Positions 45,701 to 54,143 are shown, counted from the first letter of the stretch. The stretch is DNA of 64,000 nucleotides from Brevundimonas subvibrioides ATCC 15264 (GCF_000144605.1 NC_014375.1:2232001-2296000), one strand, 5' to 3'. Notes: generated by a model from the letters alone, not told the origin. Made by a program: numbers and translations.

Positions 45701-45748
45701 GGCCGAGGCGGCGCACAGGGCGCGGTTGCGAAGGGTCGTGCTGATCAT
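42716..45748 (-). CDS. TonB-dependent receptor with N-terminal carboxypeptidase-regulatory domain
   Basis: 1010 residues from ATG 45748 (GGAG 7 nt upstream; GTG 45754 is too close to it). Signal peptide about 1-32. CarboxypepD_reg-like domain about 36-110 (VRGVVSDGQTRESGGTVVAREQSTG), a short linker with DIVVTGRRLAEVRTPE, plug domain (about 130-260), and a large 22-strand barrel ending in the aromatic terminus QLGARFSF. The TonB-ExbBD system would energise import. Directly downstream of the LacI gene (2-nt gap), so co-transcribed with its probable regulator; ligand likely a glucan oligomer by context. Confidence 0.9.
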   Translation of the reverse strand: MISTTLRNRALCAASALAMATLLSAGTASAQATTSTVRGVVSDGQTRESGGTVVAREQSTGFTYRGRVNADGSYVIVGIRPGSYEITATTTDGQTASDVVTLGVAQTGNLDLDVGGQVSADAGEGTAVGDIVVTGRRLAEVRTPENATNVTTQQIQTLPQINRNFLNFAALAPGVRVSQNETEVTITAGGQRAESINAFIDGASLKSNVIGGGIAGQDDSRGNPFPQAAIGEFRIITQNFKAEYEQASSAIITAVTRSGTNEFHGEIFGQYRDQSFISRDVFTRRAQRELPELEVQQYGAALGGPIIQDRLHFFGSYEHKQENRAAAVNLGRQTPAYLTQFAQYIGTFATPFEEDLYFGKLSFQPADGHLIDLSVTYRDEADTTSVGGANSFERASGLQQTTQSANLRYQWQGNGFVNEAAVDYRNYEYNPTASNFNTAGASYRVFDAAYDPFGGVSVINIGGSGSRQQITDETLTFRNDLTFTDFEFRGSHTIKLGVKFSAQNYVVDKEFGRNPEFFYDLNPNNATNASGNPAIPYRVQLGNRFPTVDLDNNVFGIYAQDDWQITDKLELNIGIRWDYEDNANNVEYVTPADMRTGLNQWIASTDGGKAAGYVPSWFNANDYFSTGSNREAFKDAYQPRIGFSYDVFGDRETVIFGGAGRYYDRVNFNFAFDEVAKGGDFTRNAFFSTTGRPAGVASGASNDPILWQASYFTAAGLDPVLNAIPAKGEAFLLKNDFEPPRTDQFNLGLRQRFGDWQTEFTLAYGKTENEFTWQYLNRCREPNAPNDGDGFGDNGGFCSPGGSNPYRTYLVSDHSKEREFTALYVKLDKNYTPESGWGLNIAYTLQDATQNGGDDNFCFDCFSVESSPMRNSPQNERHRIVANGIVDLPYDFQLSGILTLGSGTPFNVFDGTGSRFYYRPSSAYPDKENFLIPNAFAYRNLDLRLTKTIEVYEAGEVQLFVDAINVFNFDNYSGFDGGTGSAASPNPRFGNPSTVLFPTRTIQLGARFSF

Positions 45749-45750
45749 TC

Positions 45751-46818
45751 TCACTCTCCGTTAGAGACGAGGCGGGCCGGCGCGGATGCGCCGCCGTCTA
45801 GGGTTGAAAACTGGGGACTTCCGCAGGACTGGCGGATGACAAGGCGCGGATGGATGGTTTCGCGGGTCGTGTCGGGGACGGCGTCGGGGAGACTGGTGGC
45901 CGCGATCAGACGCACCAGCCGCTCCATGGCGTGGCGTCCGGTCTCGGCGATATCGATATGCAGCGTCGTCAGGCCGGGCCGCACGAGCGCGGCGATGGGC
46001 ACATCGTCGAAGCCGACGACGGCGATATCGTCGGGGCAGCGCAGACCGGCTTCCTGAAGCGCGAGCAGCGCGCCGATCGCCATCATGTCGTTGGCGGCGA
46101 ACAGGGCGTCAGGGCGGTCCCGGCCCCGCAGCAGGGCCGTCATGGCCACATGTCCGGACGCCTGGGTGAAATCGCCGTTGTGGACGGCGGGCTCGAGGCC
46201 GGCCGCCAGAACGGCCTGCACGTATCCGGCCTGGCGCTCGCGGGCTTCCAGGTTCCCGGCGGGACCCCCGATGTGCGCGATGCGGCGATAGCCCATCGCC
46301 ACCAGGTGTTCCACGGCCGCGACGGCCCCGCCCACATTGTCCACCGCGATCGACGGCCGACCCGAATCCGCCTCCCCGCCGTTCATCAGCAGAACCGGCA
46401 GACGCCCCGACAGATTGCCGGTCAGGTTGGCCGAGTCCAGATGCGGCGACAGCACGATCAGGCCATCGACACGGCCCCGCATGGAGCGGATGGCGGCCGA
46501 CGCATCGGCAGCGTCGTCGTGCGAACTGGACACGATCAGATGCAGGCCATGGGCCCTGGCCGCCACGTCCATGCCGCGGATCAATTCGGAAAAGAACTCC
46601 CCGAACAGGTCCGGCAGGATCACCCCGACCGTGTCGGTGCGGCTCGTGGACAGGCTGCGTGCGCCCGAATGCGGGACGTATGAAAGGGCGTCGACGGCCT
46701 CCATCACCCGGGCGCGCGTGGCATCCGTGACGGCCCCGGCTCCGGTCAGCACCCGCGACACCGAGGCCACGGAGACGTGGGCCCGTTCCGCGACGTCACG
46801 GATCGTGGCGGCCTTCAT
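45751..46818 (-). CDS. LacI-family transcriptional regulator
   Basis: 355 residues. HTH at residues 5-30 (TIRDVAERAHVSVASVSRVLTG), hinge helix near 50-60, then a type I periplasmic-binding-protein core (VGVILPDLFGEFFSELIRGMD, LFAANDMMAIGALLALQEAGLRCPDDIAVVGFDD). Represses or activates in response to a sugar. First gene of the transcript with the TonB receptor. A fitting operator lies 121-134 nt upstream. Predicted master regulator of the whole locus, with sophorose-type sugars as possible effectors (inference). Confidence 0.92.
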   Translation of the reverse strand: MKAATIRDVAERAHVSVASVSRVLTGAGAVTDATRARVMEAVDALSYVPHSGARSLSTSRTDTVGVILPDLFGEFFSELIRGMDVAARAHGLHLIVSSSHDDAADASAAIRSMRGRVDGLIVLSPHLDSANLTGNLSGRLPVLLMNGGEADSGRPSIAVDNVGGAVAAVEHLVAMGYRRIAHIGGPAGNLEARERQAGYVQAVLAAGLEPAVHNGDFTQASGHVAMTALLRGRDRPDALFAANDMMAIGALLALQEAGLRCPDDIAVVGFDDVPIAALVRPGLTTLHIDIAETGRHAMERLVRLIAATSLPDAVPDTTRETIHPRLVIRQSCGSPQFSTLDGGASAPARLVSNGE

Positions 46819-46938
46819 CGAAGGCCGGCCCGCGTCGCGCGCTGCGCTGATTGTGAGGCAGTCTGCCCTGTCACACCGTGTCCTGAACCATCCCGGATCG
46901 TACCGGCCCCCTTTATCGAAGGTCCGTCGATAGATTAC

Positions 46939-46952
46939 TGTAAACGGTTACA
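46939..46952. promoter_or_regulatory. LacI-family operator (candidate)
   Basis: TGTAAACGGTTACA: 5-bp inverted arms TGTAA/TTACA around a central CG, the classical symmetry of LacI/PurR-type sites. Sits in the 319-nt gap upstream of the lacI gene (46818), the expected place for autoregulation. A degenerate half-site, CGGTAACAG (about 42632-42640), lies just upstream of the GH144-like gene. Confidence 0.6.
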
Positions 46953-47031
46953 TGCCACACCATGGTCTAGCCCCGCAAGTGCCGCAGTTTCGCCATAGCC
47001 GGGTTTTTTGAGGCCGCGCCTTGCTGCCGCC

Positions 47032-47059
47032 TGCGGCGGCCGACCGGTCGGCCGCCGCA
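47032..47059. repeat. 28-bp perfect palindrome
   Basis: Bases 47032-47045 are the exact reverse complement of 47046-47059, with no spacer, centred on CCGG. Outer partial arms CTTGC (47020-47024) and GCAAG (47062-47066) extend the symmetry imperfectly. Located between the esterase 3' end and the lacI promoter region; no gene is visible here. Confidence 0.75.
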
Positions 47060-47137
47060 TCGCAAGCTCGCAATCGGCATACACCAACGACGAAAGGCCG
47101 TTGAAATACCGGGACTATCGATGATCCTGATGCGCTG

Positions 47138-48652
47138 TCAGGGACGGATTCGATCGTAGAACTGTTCGATCAGGTCCAGCCGTTCAGCTTGCGGCACAGG
47201 CTTGGCGATCGGCCCGTCGTTGGTGAATTCCAGCAACAGGTCGCCGGTCATCGCGGGCCAGTCCACCCGCCCCGGCCCGTTGGGATCACCGGTCTTGGCG
47301 AAGTCGGTCCAGTAATTCGCCATGTCGGTCGCCGCCCGCGCGTCCCGCTCCTGCAGCGGCCGGCCGACGGTGTGCAGATTGTCGAACACATAGGGGCGTT
47401 CCGAGGCGTGGGTCGCGCCCCCGCTGGGCTCCGGGTTCGATTCGGGCACCACGTCGAACCGGTACAGCCAGGTCGAATGTCCCGCCCCGGCGTGCAGCCG
47501 CGCGAGGTGCCGCGCGGGCTCGTTGAAGATCAGGTCGCTGACGACCGAGGTGTCATAGCCACCCTGCCCGCCATAGGCCGCGACCAGCGCCTCGTACTCG
47601 GCATCGGTCATCAGATCGTCGGTCCGGCCATAGGCCCCGGCATCGGACGGCCGGATCCACCAGAACTCTGCGCTGTTGGTGCCCAGGATCAGGGGCACAG
47701 GAGCCTGATGGCCCGCGGCGAAGGCCTCGACCACATCCTCGGTCAGCACCCGGCCGTCGACGATCAGATTGTCAGTGTAGAAGGCGGGCATGGGCGACAG
47801 CGTGCGCTCGGCCGGCAGGGCCCGCAGATCGTCGGCCGTCGCGCCGGCCAGCTGCACCGACCGCGCGAAGGCCACGCCCAGACTCTGGGCCGAGGGATGG
47901 CCGGGCCGATCCTGATCCAGCAGGGCCGATCTCTGACGCCCCAGTCCGGACTGGACGACGGCGCGATGGAACAGGCCTCGCGCGCCGGGCGCGATCATCA
48001 ACTGGGTCACGGCCACGCCTCCGGCCGATTCGCCGAAGATCGTCACCTTGGCCGGATCACCCCCGAACTGACCGATGTTGTCGCGCACCCACTCCAGCGC
48101 CGCGATCTGGTCCATGACGCCATAGTTGCCCGCCGGTTCGTCGGGCAGCCGCTCCGCAGCCAGCGCGGGATGATCGAAGAACCCCAGTCGGCCAAGCCGA
48201 TAGTTGACAGTCACCACCACCACGCCGCGCCGCGCCAGATTGGACCCGTCATACAGCCCTGCCGTCCCGGAGCCGTTGTTGTACCCTCCGCCGTGGATCC
48301 ACAGCATGACGGGCAACGGACCTGCCGCGTTTTCGGGGGCCCAGACATTCAGCGTCAGGCAGTCTTCGCTCATCGGCAACGGGCCCACGCCGGGATCGCC
48401 GTTCGCGGGGGCCTGGACGCAGATGGCCCCGGGCCGGGTGGCGTCGCGCACATCGGTCCAGGCTGCCGGAGGGGTCGGCGGTTTCCAGCGCAGCGGCCCC
48501 ACCGGCGGTGCGGCATAGGGAAGGTTCTGGAAGGCCGTGACCCCCGCCGCCGCCGTCCCCTGGATCCGCCCCTGCGCCACGGCGATCTGGGGTCCGGACT
48601 GGACGGAAGGGCTGGTCGTCATCAGGGCCGCGATCAGGCTTTCTAGGAACAT
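47138..48652 (-). CDS. Type B carboxylesterase
   Basis: 504 residues from ATG 48652. Alpha/beta hydrolase: oxyanion-loop HGGGYNNGSG, nucleophile in FGESAGG (GxSxG), acid residue region (STWLYRFD...) and SEDCLTLNVWAP typical of para-nitrobenzyl-esterase-like carboxylesterases. A short hydrophobic N-terminus suggests export. Substrate unknown; near the glycan locus but on its own transcript, separated by the lacI upstream region. Confidence 0.88.
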   Translation of the reverse strand: MFLESLIAALMTTSPSVQSGPQIAVAQGRIQGTAAAGVTAFQNLPYAAPPVGPLRWKPPTPPAAWTDVRDATRPGAICVQAPANGDPGVGPLPMSEDCLTLNVWAPENAAGPLPVMLWIHGGGYNNGSGTAGLYDGSNLARRGVVVVTVNYRLGRLGFFDHPALAAERLPDEPAGNYGVMDQIAALEWVRDNIGQFGGDPAKVTIFGESAGGVAVTQLMIAPGARGLFHRAVVQSGLGRQRSALLDQDRPGHPSAQSLGVAFARSVQLAGATADDLRALPAERTLSPMPAFYTDNLIVDGRVLTEDVVEAFAAGHQAPVPLILGTNSAEFWWIRPSDAGAYGRTDDLMTDAEYEALVAAYGGQGGYDTSVVSDLIFNEPARHLARLHAGAGHSTWLYRFDVVPESNPEPSGGATHASERPYVFDNLHTVGRPLQERDARAATDMANYWTDFAKTGDPNGPGRVDWPAMTGDLLLEFTNDGPIAKPVPQAERLDLIEQFYDRIRP

Positions 48653-48811
48653 GGGGCGATCCTTAGCAAACTTGACCCCGGGGGCAATCTTGACGGCGAC
48701 GGCCGGTGCGCGCGGGGCGGCCCGCGGCCGATTTGGCAACCGGGGGCATATCGCGCTAGACAGGTGCCGGATATGTCGCGGAAAAATTCGTCCGCAGGTT
48801 GGGGTATATTG

Positions 48812-49189
48812 ATGTCTGATGCCGTGCGTGGTCGACGCATCCTTGTGGTCGAGGATGAAGCCCTGGTCGCCATGCTGCTGGAGACGATGCTGGAAGACAT
48901 GGGTTTCAGGCCGGTCGGTCCCGTGGGTGACATCGACACGGCCCTTGAGGTGCTGGCCGACGATTCCATGCTGGATGGAGCGCTGCTGGACGTGAACGTC
49001 GCCGGCCGCGAAGTCTTCCCCGTGGCGGCGGCGCTTAAGGCCAAGGGCGTGCCGTTCGTGTTTTCCACGGGCTACGGCGAAGGCGGCCTGCCCGAGGAAT
49101 GGCGCGGCCAGCCAACGATCCAGAAACCCTTCACCGAGGATGCGGTCCGAACCGCCCTGTTCAAGGCGCTGGGCGTCGCCACCGTCTGA
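48812..49189 (+). CDS. Single-domain response regulator
   Basis: 125 residues from ATG 48812; in-frame starts at 48764 (GTG) and 48773 also exist, so the first residues are uncertain. Receiver fold: RRILVVEDEALVAMLLETMLEDMG (acidic pair), LDGALLDVNVAGREVFP with the phospho-acceptor Asp, FVFSTGYGE and QKPFTEDAV with the conserved Lys. No output domain. CheY-like or phosphotransfer sink; partner unknown. Its 3' end overlaps the convergent oxidoreductase gene by 29 nt. Confidence 0.88.
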   Translation: MSDAVRGRRILVVEDEALVAMLLETMLEDMGFRPVGPVGDIDTALEVLADDSMLDGALLDVNVAGREVFPVAAALKAKGVPFVFSTGYGEGGLPEEWRGQPTIQKPFTEDAVRTALFKALGVATV

Positions 49190-50777
49190 AATCCTTCAGG
49201 ATTTCCTTCGCCGCATTGTGCCCCGGCGCGCCGGTCACGCCCCCTCCCGGATGGGCGCCGGATCCGCAGAGATACAGGCCGGGCACGGGCATCCTGTGAT
49301 CCGCATGGCCCAGGACGGGCCGCGCGCTGAACAACTGATCCAGCGTCAGCCGACCGTGAAAGATATCGCCGCCGACGAGCCCGAACCGGCGCTCGAGATC
49401 CAGGGGCGTCAGCGCCAGTCGGCCCAGGACCGAGGCCTTGAAGCCGGGGGCCCACCGGTCGACCGTATCGATCATCAGATCGGCGACGGTGTCCCGGTGG
49501 TCGTCCCATGACCGGCCGTCCGAAAGCTGAGGCGCAACGTGCTGGCAGAACAGGCTGGCGACATGGGCACCGGCAGGCGCGAGACTGTCATCCAGCGTGG
49601 ACGGAATCAGCATCTCGATGATCGGACGTCCGGACCATCCGGTCAGGCGCGCCTCCGCATGGGCACGGTCCATATAGGACAGGCTTGGCGCAAGGATGAC
49701 TCCCGCCGTGTGATGATCCCCGGCAGACGGGTGAGCGCTGAAGCGGGGCAGTTCGGACAGGGCGACGTTCATCCGGAAGGTCCCGGATCCCGATCGATAG
49801 CCGGCCATCCGCTCGCGGAAATCGACCGGCACGACGGCCGGATCGACCAGCCGATCGAACAGCAGGCGCGGGTGCAGGTTGGAGACCACGGCCCGGGCCC
49901 GCACGACGTCGCCGGCCTCGGTCACCGCGCCGACCGCCCTGCCCCGCTCGGTCAGGACCTCCGACACCGGCGAATCGAGCCGGACCTCGACACCCTGTTC
50001 CGCGCAGGCCGCCGCCATCGCCTGGGTAATCGCGCCCATGCCGCCGATCGCATGGCCCCACGCGCCCTTGATGCCATTCACCTCGCCGAAGACGTGATGC
50101 AGCAGCACATAGGCCGATCCCGGCGTGTAGGGGCTGGCGTAGTTCCCCACGACGCTGTCGAATCCGAACAGGGCCTTGACCGGGTCGCTCTCGAACCAGC
50201 CGTCCAGCCAGTCGCCGGCGGACTTGTTGAAGAGGTCGAGCACGTCGCGGCGTGCCGTCAGGTCGAGCCCGCCGAGGCGACGCGCCAGGCCTGCCGCCTT
50301 CAGCATCTCGGGCAGGCCGTCCCGCCATCCGCCATCCGTGAGGTTCGGAGGCGTTTCCAGCACCATGGCCCGCAGCACCGCCGCGACCGTCTCGAGCCGG
50401 GCCTCATAGGCGGGCAGACGGTCGGCATCCCGGCTCGAGAACTTTGCCACCTCGGCCTGGGTGCGCCCTTGGCCAGCCGCCAGATAGCGCCCGTCTTCCT
50501 GGGGCAGGAAGTTCGCCATGCGTCGTTCCACGATCGTCAGGCCGTGCCGGTCCAGCGCCATGTCGGCGATCACGCGCGGATTCAGCAGGCTGACGGTATA
50601 GCTGGCGGTAGAGTTGCGAAATCCCGGGTGGAACGTCTCCGTCACCGCCGCGCCCCCGACCACGCCGCGCCGCTCCAGCACCGTCACCTTCAGTCCTGCG
50701 CGCGCCAGATAGAAGGCGCACACCAGCCCGTTGTGACCACCCCCCAGAATGACGACGTCGCGATCTTGATCGGCCAT
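49161..50777 (-). CDS. PYROXD2/CrtO-like FAD-dependent oxidoreductase
   Basis: 538 residues from ATG 50777. N-terminal dinucleotide-binding VVILGGGHNGLVCAFYLARAGLKVTVLERR and C-terminal GLYLCGSGAHPGGGVTGAPGHNAAKEIL place it in the phytoene dehydrogenase-related family. Overall sequence looks closer to PYROXD2-type proteins than to CrtI or true CrtO ketolases. It flanks the carotenoid cluster, but a carotenoid role is not shown. Same strand as idi, with 86 nt between coding regions. Confidence 0.82.
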   Translation of the reverse strand: MADQDRDVVILGGGHNGLVCAFYLARAGLKVTVLERRGVVGGAAVTETFHPGFRNSTASYTVSLLNPRVIADMALDRHGLTIVERRMANFLPQEDGRYLAAGQGRTQAEVAKFSSRDADRLPAYEARLETVAAVLRAMVLETPPNLTDGGWRDGLPEMLKAAGLARRLGGLDLTARRDVLDLFNKSAGDWLDGWFESDPVKALFGFDSVVGNYASPYTPGSAYVLLHHVFGEVNGIKGAWGHAIGGMGAITQAMAAACAEQGVEVRLDSPVSEVLTERGRAVGAVTEAGDVVRARAVVSNLHPRLLFDRLVDPAVVPVDFRERMAGYRSGSGTFRMNVALSELPRFSAHPSAGDHHTAGVILAPSLSYMDRAHAEARLTGWSGRPIIEMLIPSTLDDSLAPAGAHVASLFCQHVAPQLSDGRSWDDHRDTVADLMIDTVDRWAPGFKASVLGRLALTPLDLERRFGLVGGDIFHGRLTLDQLFSARPVLGHADHRMPVPGLYLCGSGAHPGGGVTGAPGHNAAKEILKDFRRWRRPAP

Positions 50778-50863
50778 GTCCGTCTCCGTGCCTTCGCTTG
50801 TCACGCACTTCCGGGAGCCACCGTCACAGGCTCGAACTCCGGGTCCGTGGACCGTGGATCGAC

Positions 50864-51895
50864 CTAGCCGCCCAGCAGGGCGGCCCGTTTCAGTTCGACC
50901 AGGTTCGACGACCCGGTGCAGAAGCAGCTGGTTCGCAGCTGGCGGATCACGATCTGGAAATGCTCGACGACGGCCTCCGTGGACTGGGTCGCAGCCACCA
51001 GAACCCCGGCGGCCTGCCCCACGAGATCGGCACCCAGCCGGATCGCCTTGGCGGCATCGACGCCGTCACGCACGCCACCCGAACCGATGATCAGGCTGTC
51101 AGGGCAGGCCTCCCGGACCGTCTCGATGGCCCGGGCGGTGGAGATGCCCCAGTCCGCGAAGGCCAGTGCGTGGGCCTTGTCGGCCTGATCGGTGGCGCGC
51201 TCTCCCTCGATCAGTCCCCAGTTCGCCCCCCCCGCGCCCGCGACGTCGACCCCGGCCACGCCCATGGCGAACAGGCGGCGCGCGGTGGCCGCCGAGATTC
51301 CGGCACCCGTCTCCTTGACGATCACGGGCACGCCAAGCTTGCGGATCAGGGCCTCCAGCGCCGCGCCGACACCCCACCAGTCGCGATCGCCCTCGGGCTG
51401 ACAGGCCTCCTGCAGGGGGTTCAGATGGACGATCAGCGCATCGGCCCCGATCATGTCGATGATCCGACGCGCCTCATCGACCCCGAACCCGCGGGTCAGC
51501 TGCGCCGCACCGATGTTGGCCAGGATGGGCGTGTCGGGGGCCCGGTCGCGCAGGGACTGGTTCAGCCCGCCCCCTCCTCCGCCCTCCAGCGCGGCGCGCT
51601 GGGATCCGACGGCAAGCGCGATGCCCAGGGCCTGGGCCGCCTCGGCCAGATGGGCGTTGATGGCTTCGGCCCGCGCCGGCCCGCCCGTCATCGAGCTGAT
51701 CAGCAGCGGAGCCTGCAATCGGCGCCCCAGAAAATCTATGCCCAAGTCGATCTTGCCGTGATCCAGATCGGGCAGCGCCTCATGGACGAACCGAACCGCG
51801 TCGAATCCCGCGTCCCGCGCATGGCGCCCGCCGCCGGCCAGGACCACGTCCAGATGCTGATCTTTTCGATCGGTGATGCTCGGTTCGGACAACAC
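50864..51895 (-). CDS. idi: Type 2 isopentenyl-diphosphate isomerase (FMN dependent)
   Basis: 343 residues if started at GTG 51895 (or TTG 51892), preceded by GCGGAG. Interconverts IPP and DMAPP for terpenoid supply. Signatures: [62 protein letters not shown] and [14 protein letters not shown] longer frame to ATG 51988 would overlap the start of the divergent crtZ and leave no promoter space, so the shorter form was chosen. Supplies precursors for the carotenoid genes around it. Confidence 0.9.
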   Translation of the reverse strand: MLSEPSITDRKDQHLDVVLAGGGRHARDAGFDAVRFVHEALPDLDHGKIDLGIDFLGRRLQAPLLISSMTGGPARAEAINAHLAEAAQALGIALAVGSQRAALEGGGGGGLNQSLRDRAPDTPILANIGAAQLTRGFGVDEARRIIDMIGADALIVHLNPLQEACQPEGDRDWWGVGAALEALIRKLGVPVIVKETGAGISAATARRLFAMGVAGVDVAGAGGANWGLIEGERATDQADKAHALAFADWGISTARAIETVREACPDSLIIGSGGVRDGVDAAKAIRLGADLVGQAAGVLVAATQSTEAVVEHFQIVIRQLRTSCFCTGSSNLVELKRAALLGG

Positions 51896-51986
51896 AGGCT
51901 CCGCAGCTTGGCGCGACCGTCGATAGGCGCAACAGAGGTGATCTGTCACGCTGGCAGCATCGGGGTCCAGAGCGTAGAGTCGCGCC

Positions 51987-52484
51987 ATGCTCGTCCTCTG
52001 GTTCACCGCCCTGACCGTGGCCGTCTTCTTTCTGATGGAAGGGGTCGCCTGGCTGACCCATCGTTATGTGATGCACGGCCCGATCGGCTGGGCCTGGCAC
52101 CGCGACCATCACGAGCCGCATGACAAGATGTTCGAGGTCAATGACCTGTACGGCGTTGTCGGGGCCTTGGGCGGGATCAGCCTGTTCGTCCTCGCCTGGC
52201 TGACCGGGCTATGGTGGATCAGGGCGATCGCGCTTGGCGTCACACTTTACGGCGTCGTCTATGCCTTCGTGCACGACGGACTGGTGCACCAGCGCTGGCC
52301 GTTTCACTGGATGCCCCGAAACGGATACGCCCGCCGCCTCGTCCAGGCCCACAAGCTGCACCACGCTGTTCAGACACGCGACGGTGCCGTCTCCTTCGGC
52401 TTCGTCCTGGCCCCCAATCCTCACCGGCTCAATGCGATCCTCAAGGCCCGGCGGGCCGAACGCCTGGGCGACATCGCGCCGTGA
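51987..52484 (+). CDS. crtZ: Beta-carotene 3-hydroxylase
   Basis: 165 residues, di-iron membrane hydroxylase adding 3-OH to beta-ionone rings. Histidine clusters: HRYVMHG (HxxxxH), [17 protein letters not shown] and HKLHHA. Four hydrophobic segments. Divergent from idi; followed immediately by crtW through a GTGA overlap, so hydroxylase and ketolase are made together. Confidence 0.93.
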   Translation: MLVLWFTALTVAVFFLMEGVAWLTHRYVMHGPIGWAWHRDHHEPHDKMFEVNDLYGVVGALGGISLFVLAWLTGLWWIRAIALGVTLYGVVYAFVHDGLVHQRWPFHWMPRNGYARRLVQAHKLHHAVQTRDGAVSFGFVLAPNPHRLNAILKARRAERLGDIAP

Positions 52485-53230
52485 GCCCCGGACGCCAGAC
52501 CGCCATCGGCCTGACCCTCGCCCTGCTGATCGTTGGCGGGTGGCTGACGCTCCACATCTGGGGCGTCTTCTTCCAGAGCCTCGCCTGGCCCGCGGTGGCC
52601 CTGGCTCCGCTTCTGATCCTGGCCCAGAGCTGGCTGGGCGCGGGCATGTTCATCGTCGCCCATGATTCGATGCACGGCTCACTGGCGCCGGGCCGCCCCC
52701 GCCTCAATGCCGCGATCGGCCAATTGTGCGTGGGGGCCTACGCCGCGTTTTCGTACCGGACGCTGAACGTCTGTCACCACCAGCACCACCGCGCGCCCGG
52801 AAGCGCCGCCGACCCGGACTTCCACGCCGACCGGCCCGAAGCCTTCGGTCCCTGGTTCATGGCTTTCTTCACCCGGTATTTCGGCCTGCGCGAACTGCTG
52901 ATCGTCAGCGCCGTGGTCGGGATCTACCTGTTCGTCCTGAAGGCCAGCCCGCTGAACATGATGCTGTTCTGGGGTCTGCCGGCGATCGTCAGCGCGCTGC
53001 AGCTGTTCGTGTTCGGCACCTGGTTGCCGCACCGGCATGAGGCCCACGGTGCAGACTTCATCGACCGGCACAATGCCCGGACCCTGCAGATGCCGTGGAT
53101 CCTGTCACTGCTGACCTGTTTCCACTTCGGCCTGCACCACGAACATCACAGCTCGCCGGCCACCCCTTGGTGGAGGTTGCCGACGCTTCACCGCGAAGGA
53201 CTCAGACCCGCGTCCACAGAACAGGTCTAG
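52481..53230 (+). CDS. crtW: Beta-carotene ketolase
   Basis: 249 residues from GTG 52481. Non-heme iron membrane ketolase: HDSMHGSL, NVCHHQHHRAPG, TWLPHRHEAHG and FGLHHEHHSSP give the expected His boxes; several hydrophobic helices. Introduces 4-oxo groups on beta-ionone rings; with CrtZ the product is astaxanthin or its intermediates. Its 3' end overlaps the convergent crtB by 29 nt. Confidence 0.94.
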   Translation: MSPGRQTAIGLTLALLIVGGWLTLHIWGVFFQSLAWPAVALAPLLILAQSWLGAGMFIVAHDSMHGSLAPGRPRLNAAIGQLCVGAYAAFSYRTLNVCHHQHHRAPGSAADPDFHADRPEAFGPWFMAFFTRYFGLRELLIVSAVVGIYLFVLKASPLNMMLFWGLPAIVSALQLFVFGTWLPHRHEAHGADFIDRHNARTLQMPWILSLLTCFHFGLHHEHHSSPATPWWRLPTLHREGLRPASTEQV

Positions 53231-54143
53231 GCGGCGCCGATTTTCCGCGGTCCAGGGTCTGGGTCCAGACGGCGATCAGGGCACCGCGCGCAAAGAGCCA
53301 CAACTTCATCGGCCGGCTCACGGACACCCGACTGCGCCAGACGCCCGGTCCGCCCCGCCGGACCTTGCGGCCGATCTCGCGATAGACGCCCCGCGCCGCT
53401 GCGATGGCCATGGAGGACCGGAACGGCAGGCCGCGCAGGCCGTCGCGTGCGCTGTCGTAATAGGGCTCGGCCACCGCCAGCAGCCGCCGGGTCACGGCAT
53501 GCACGGTCTGCCGGTTGGCGGGGTCCGCCACGGCCTCGGCGGTGGGCTCAAGGCCTGCCTCGAACAGCCAGTCGGCCGGCAGATAGACGCGGCCGCCCTG
53601 CGCGTCCTCGATCACGTCGCGAGAGATGTTCGTCAGCTGGAACGCCAGCCCCAGGTCCTGCGCGCGGCGCAGCACCTCGGGGTCGGTGACCCCCATGACC
53701 CGAGCCATCATCACGCCCACGACCCCGGCGACATGCCAGCAATAGGCCATGACGTCGTCCAGGGTGACGTAGTCCCTGTGCTCCACGTCCATCGCGAACC
53801 CGTCGATCATGTCCATCGCCCACCGCTCCGGCAGCCGGTGGCGGATCGCCACGCGCTGGAAGGCGGCAAAGGTCGGGTCCGACATCGGCTCGCCCGTCAT
53901 GGCCCGTCGGGTCATGTCGTACAGCCGCGCCAGCCGACGCTGCTGCTCCTCGACGCTCAGTTCCTCGTGACCAAAGCCGTGGTCCTGCCCGTCGATCTCG
54001 TCGTCGCAGGCGCGACACCAGGCATAGAGCAGCCAGGCATCCTCTCGCACCGCCGGGTCGAACAGCCGCGAGGCAGAGCGGAAGCTCTTGGATCCCTTGG
54101 TGATCGAGGCCTTGGAGGCGGCGAGGACGGCGTCTGCGGTCAC
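53202..54143 (-). CDS. crtB: Phytoene synthase
   Basis: 313 residues from GTG 54143 (GTGA overlap with the crtI stop). Condenses two GGPP to phytoene. First Asp-rich motif DDEID at 47-51 (CRACDDEIDG) and second in QLTNISRDVIEDA; RVYLPADWL follows, as in CrtB proteins. All catalytic acidic residues are present. Last gene of crtY-crtI-crtB; the GGPP synthase gene crtE is not in the window. Confidence 0.94.
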   Translation of the reverse strand: MTADAVLAASKASITKGSKSFRSASRLFDPAVREDAWLLYAWCRACDDEIDGQDHGFGHEELSVEEQQRRLARLYDMTRRAMTGEPMSDPTFAAFQRVAIRHRLPERWAMDMIDGFAMDVEHRDYVTLDDVMAYCWHVAGVVGVMMARVMGVTDPEVLRRAQDLGLAFQLTNISRDVIEDAQGGRVYLPADWLFEAGLEPTAEAVADPANRQTVHAVTRRLLAVAEPYYDSARDGLRGLPFRSSMAIAAARGVYREIGRKVRRGGPGVWRSRVSVSRPMKLWLFARGALIAVWTQTLDRGKSAPPRPVLWTRV

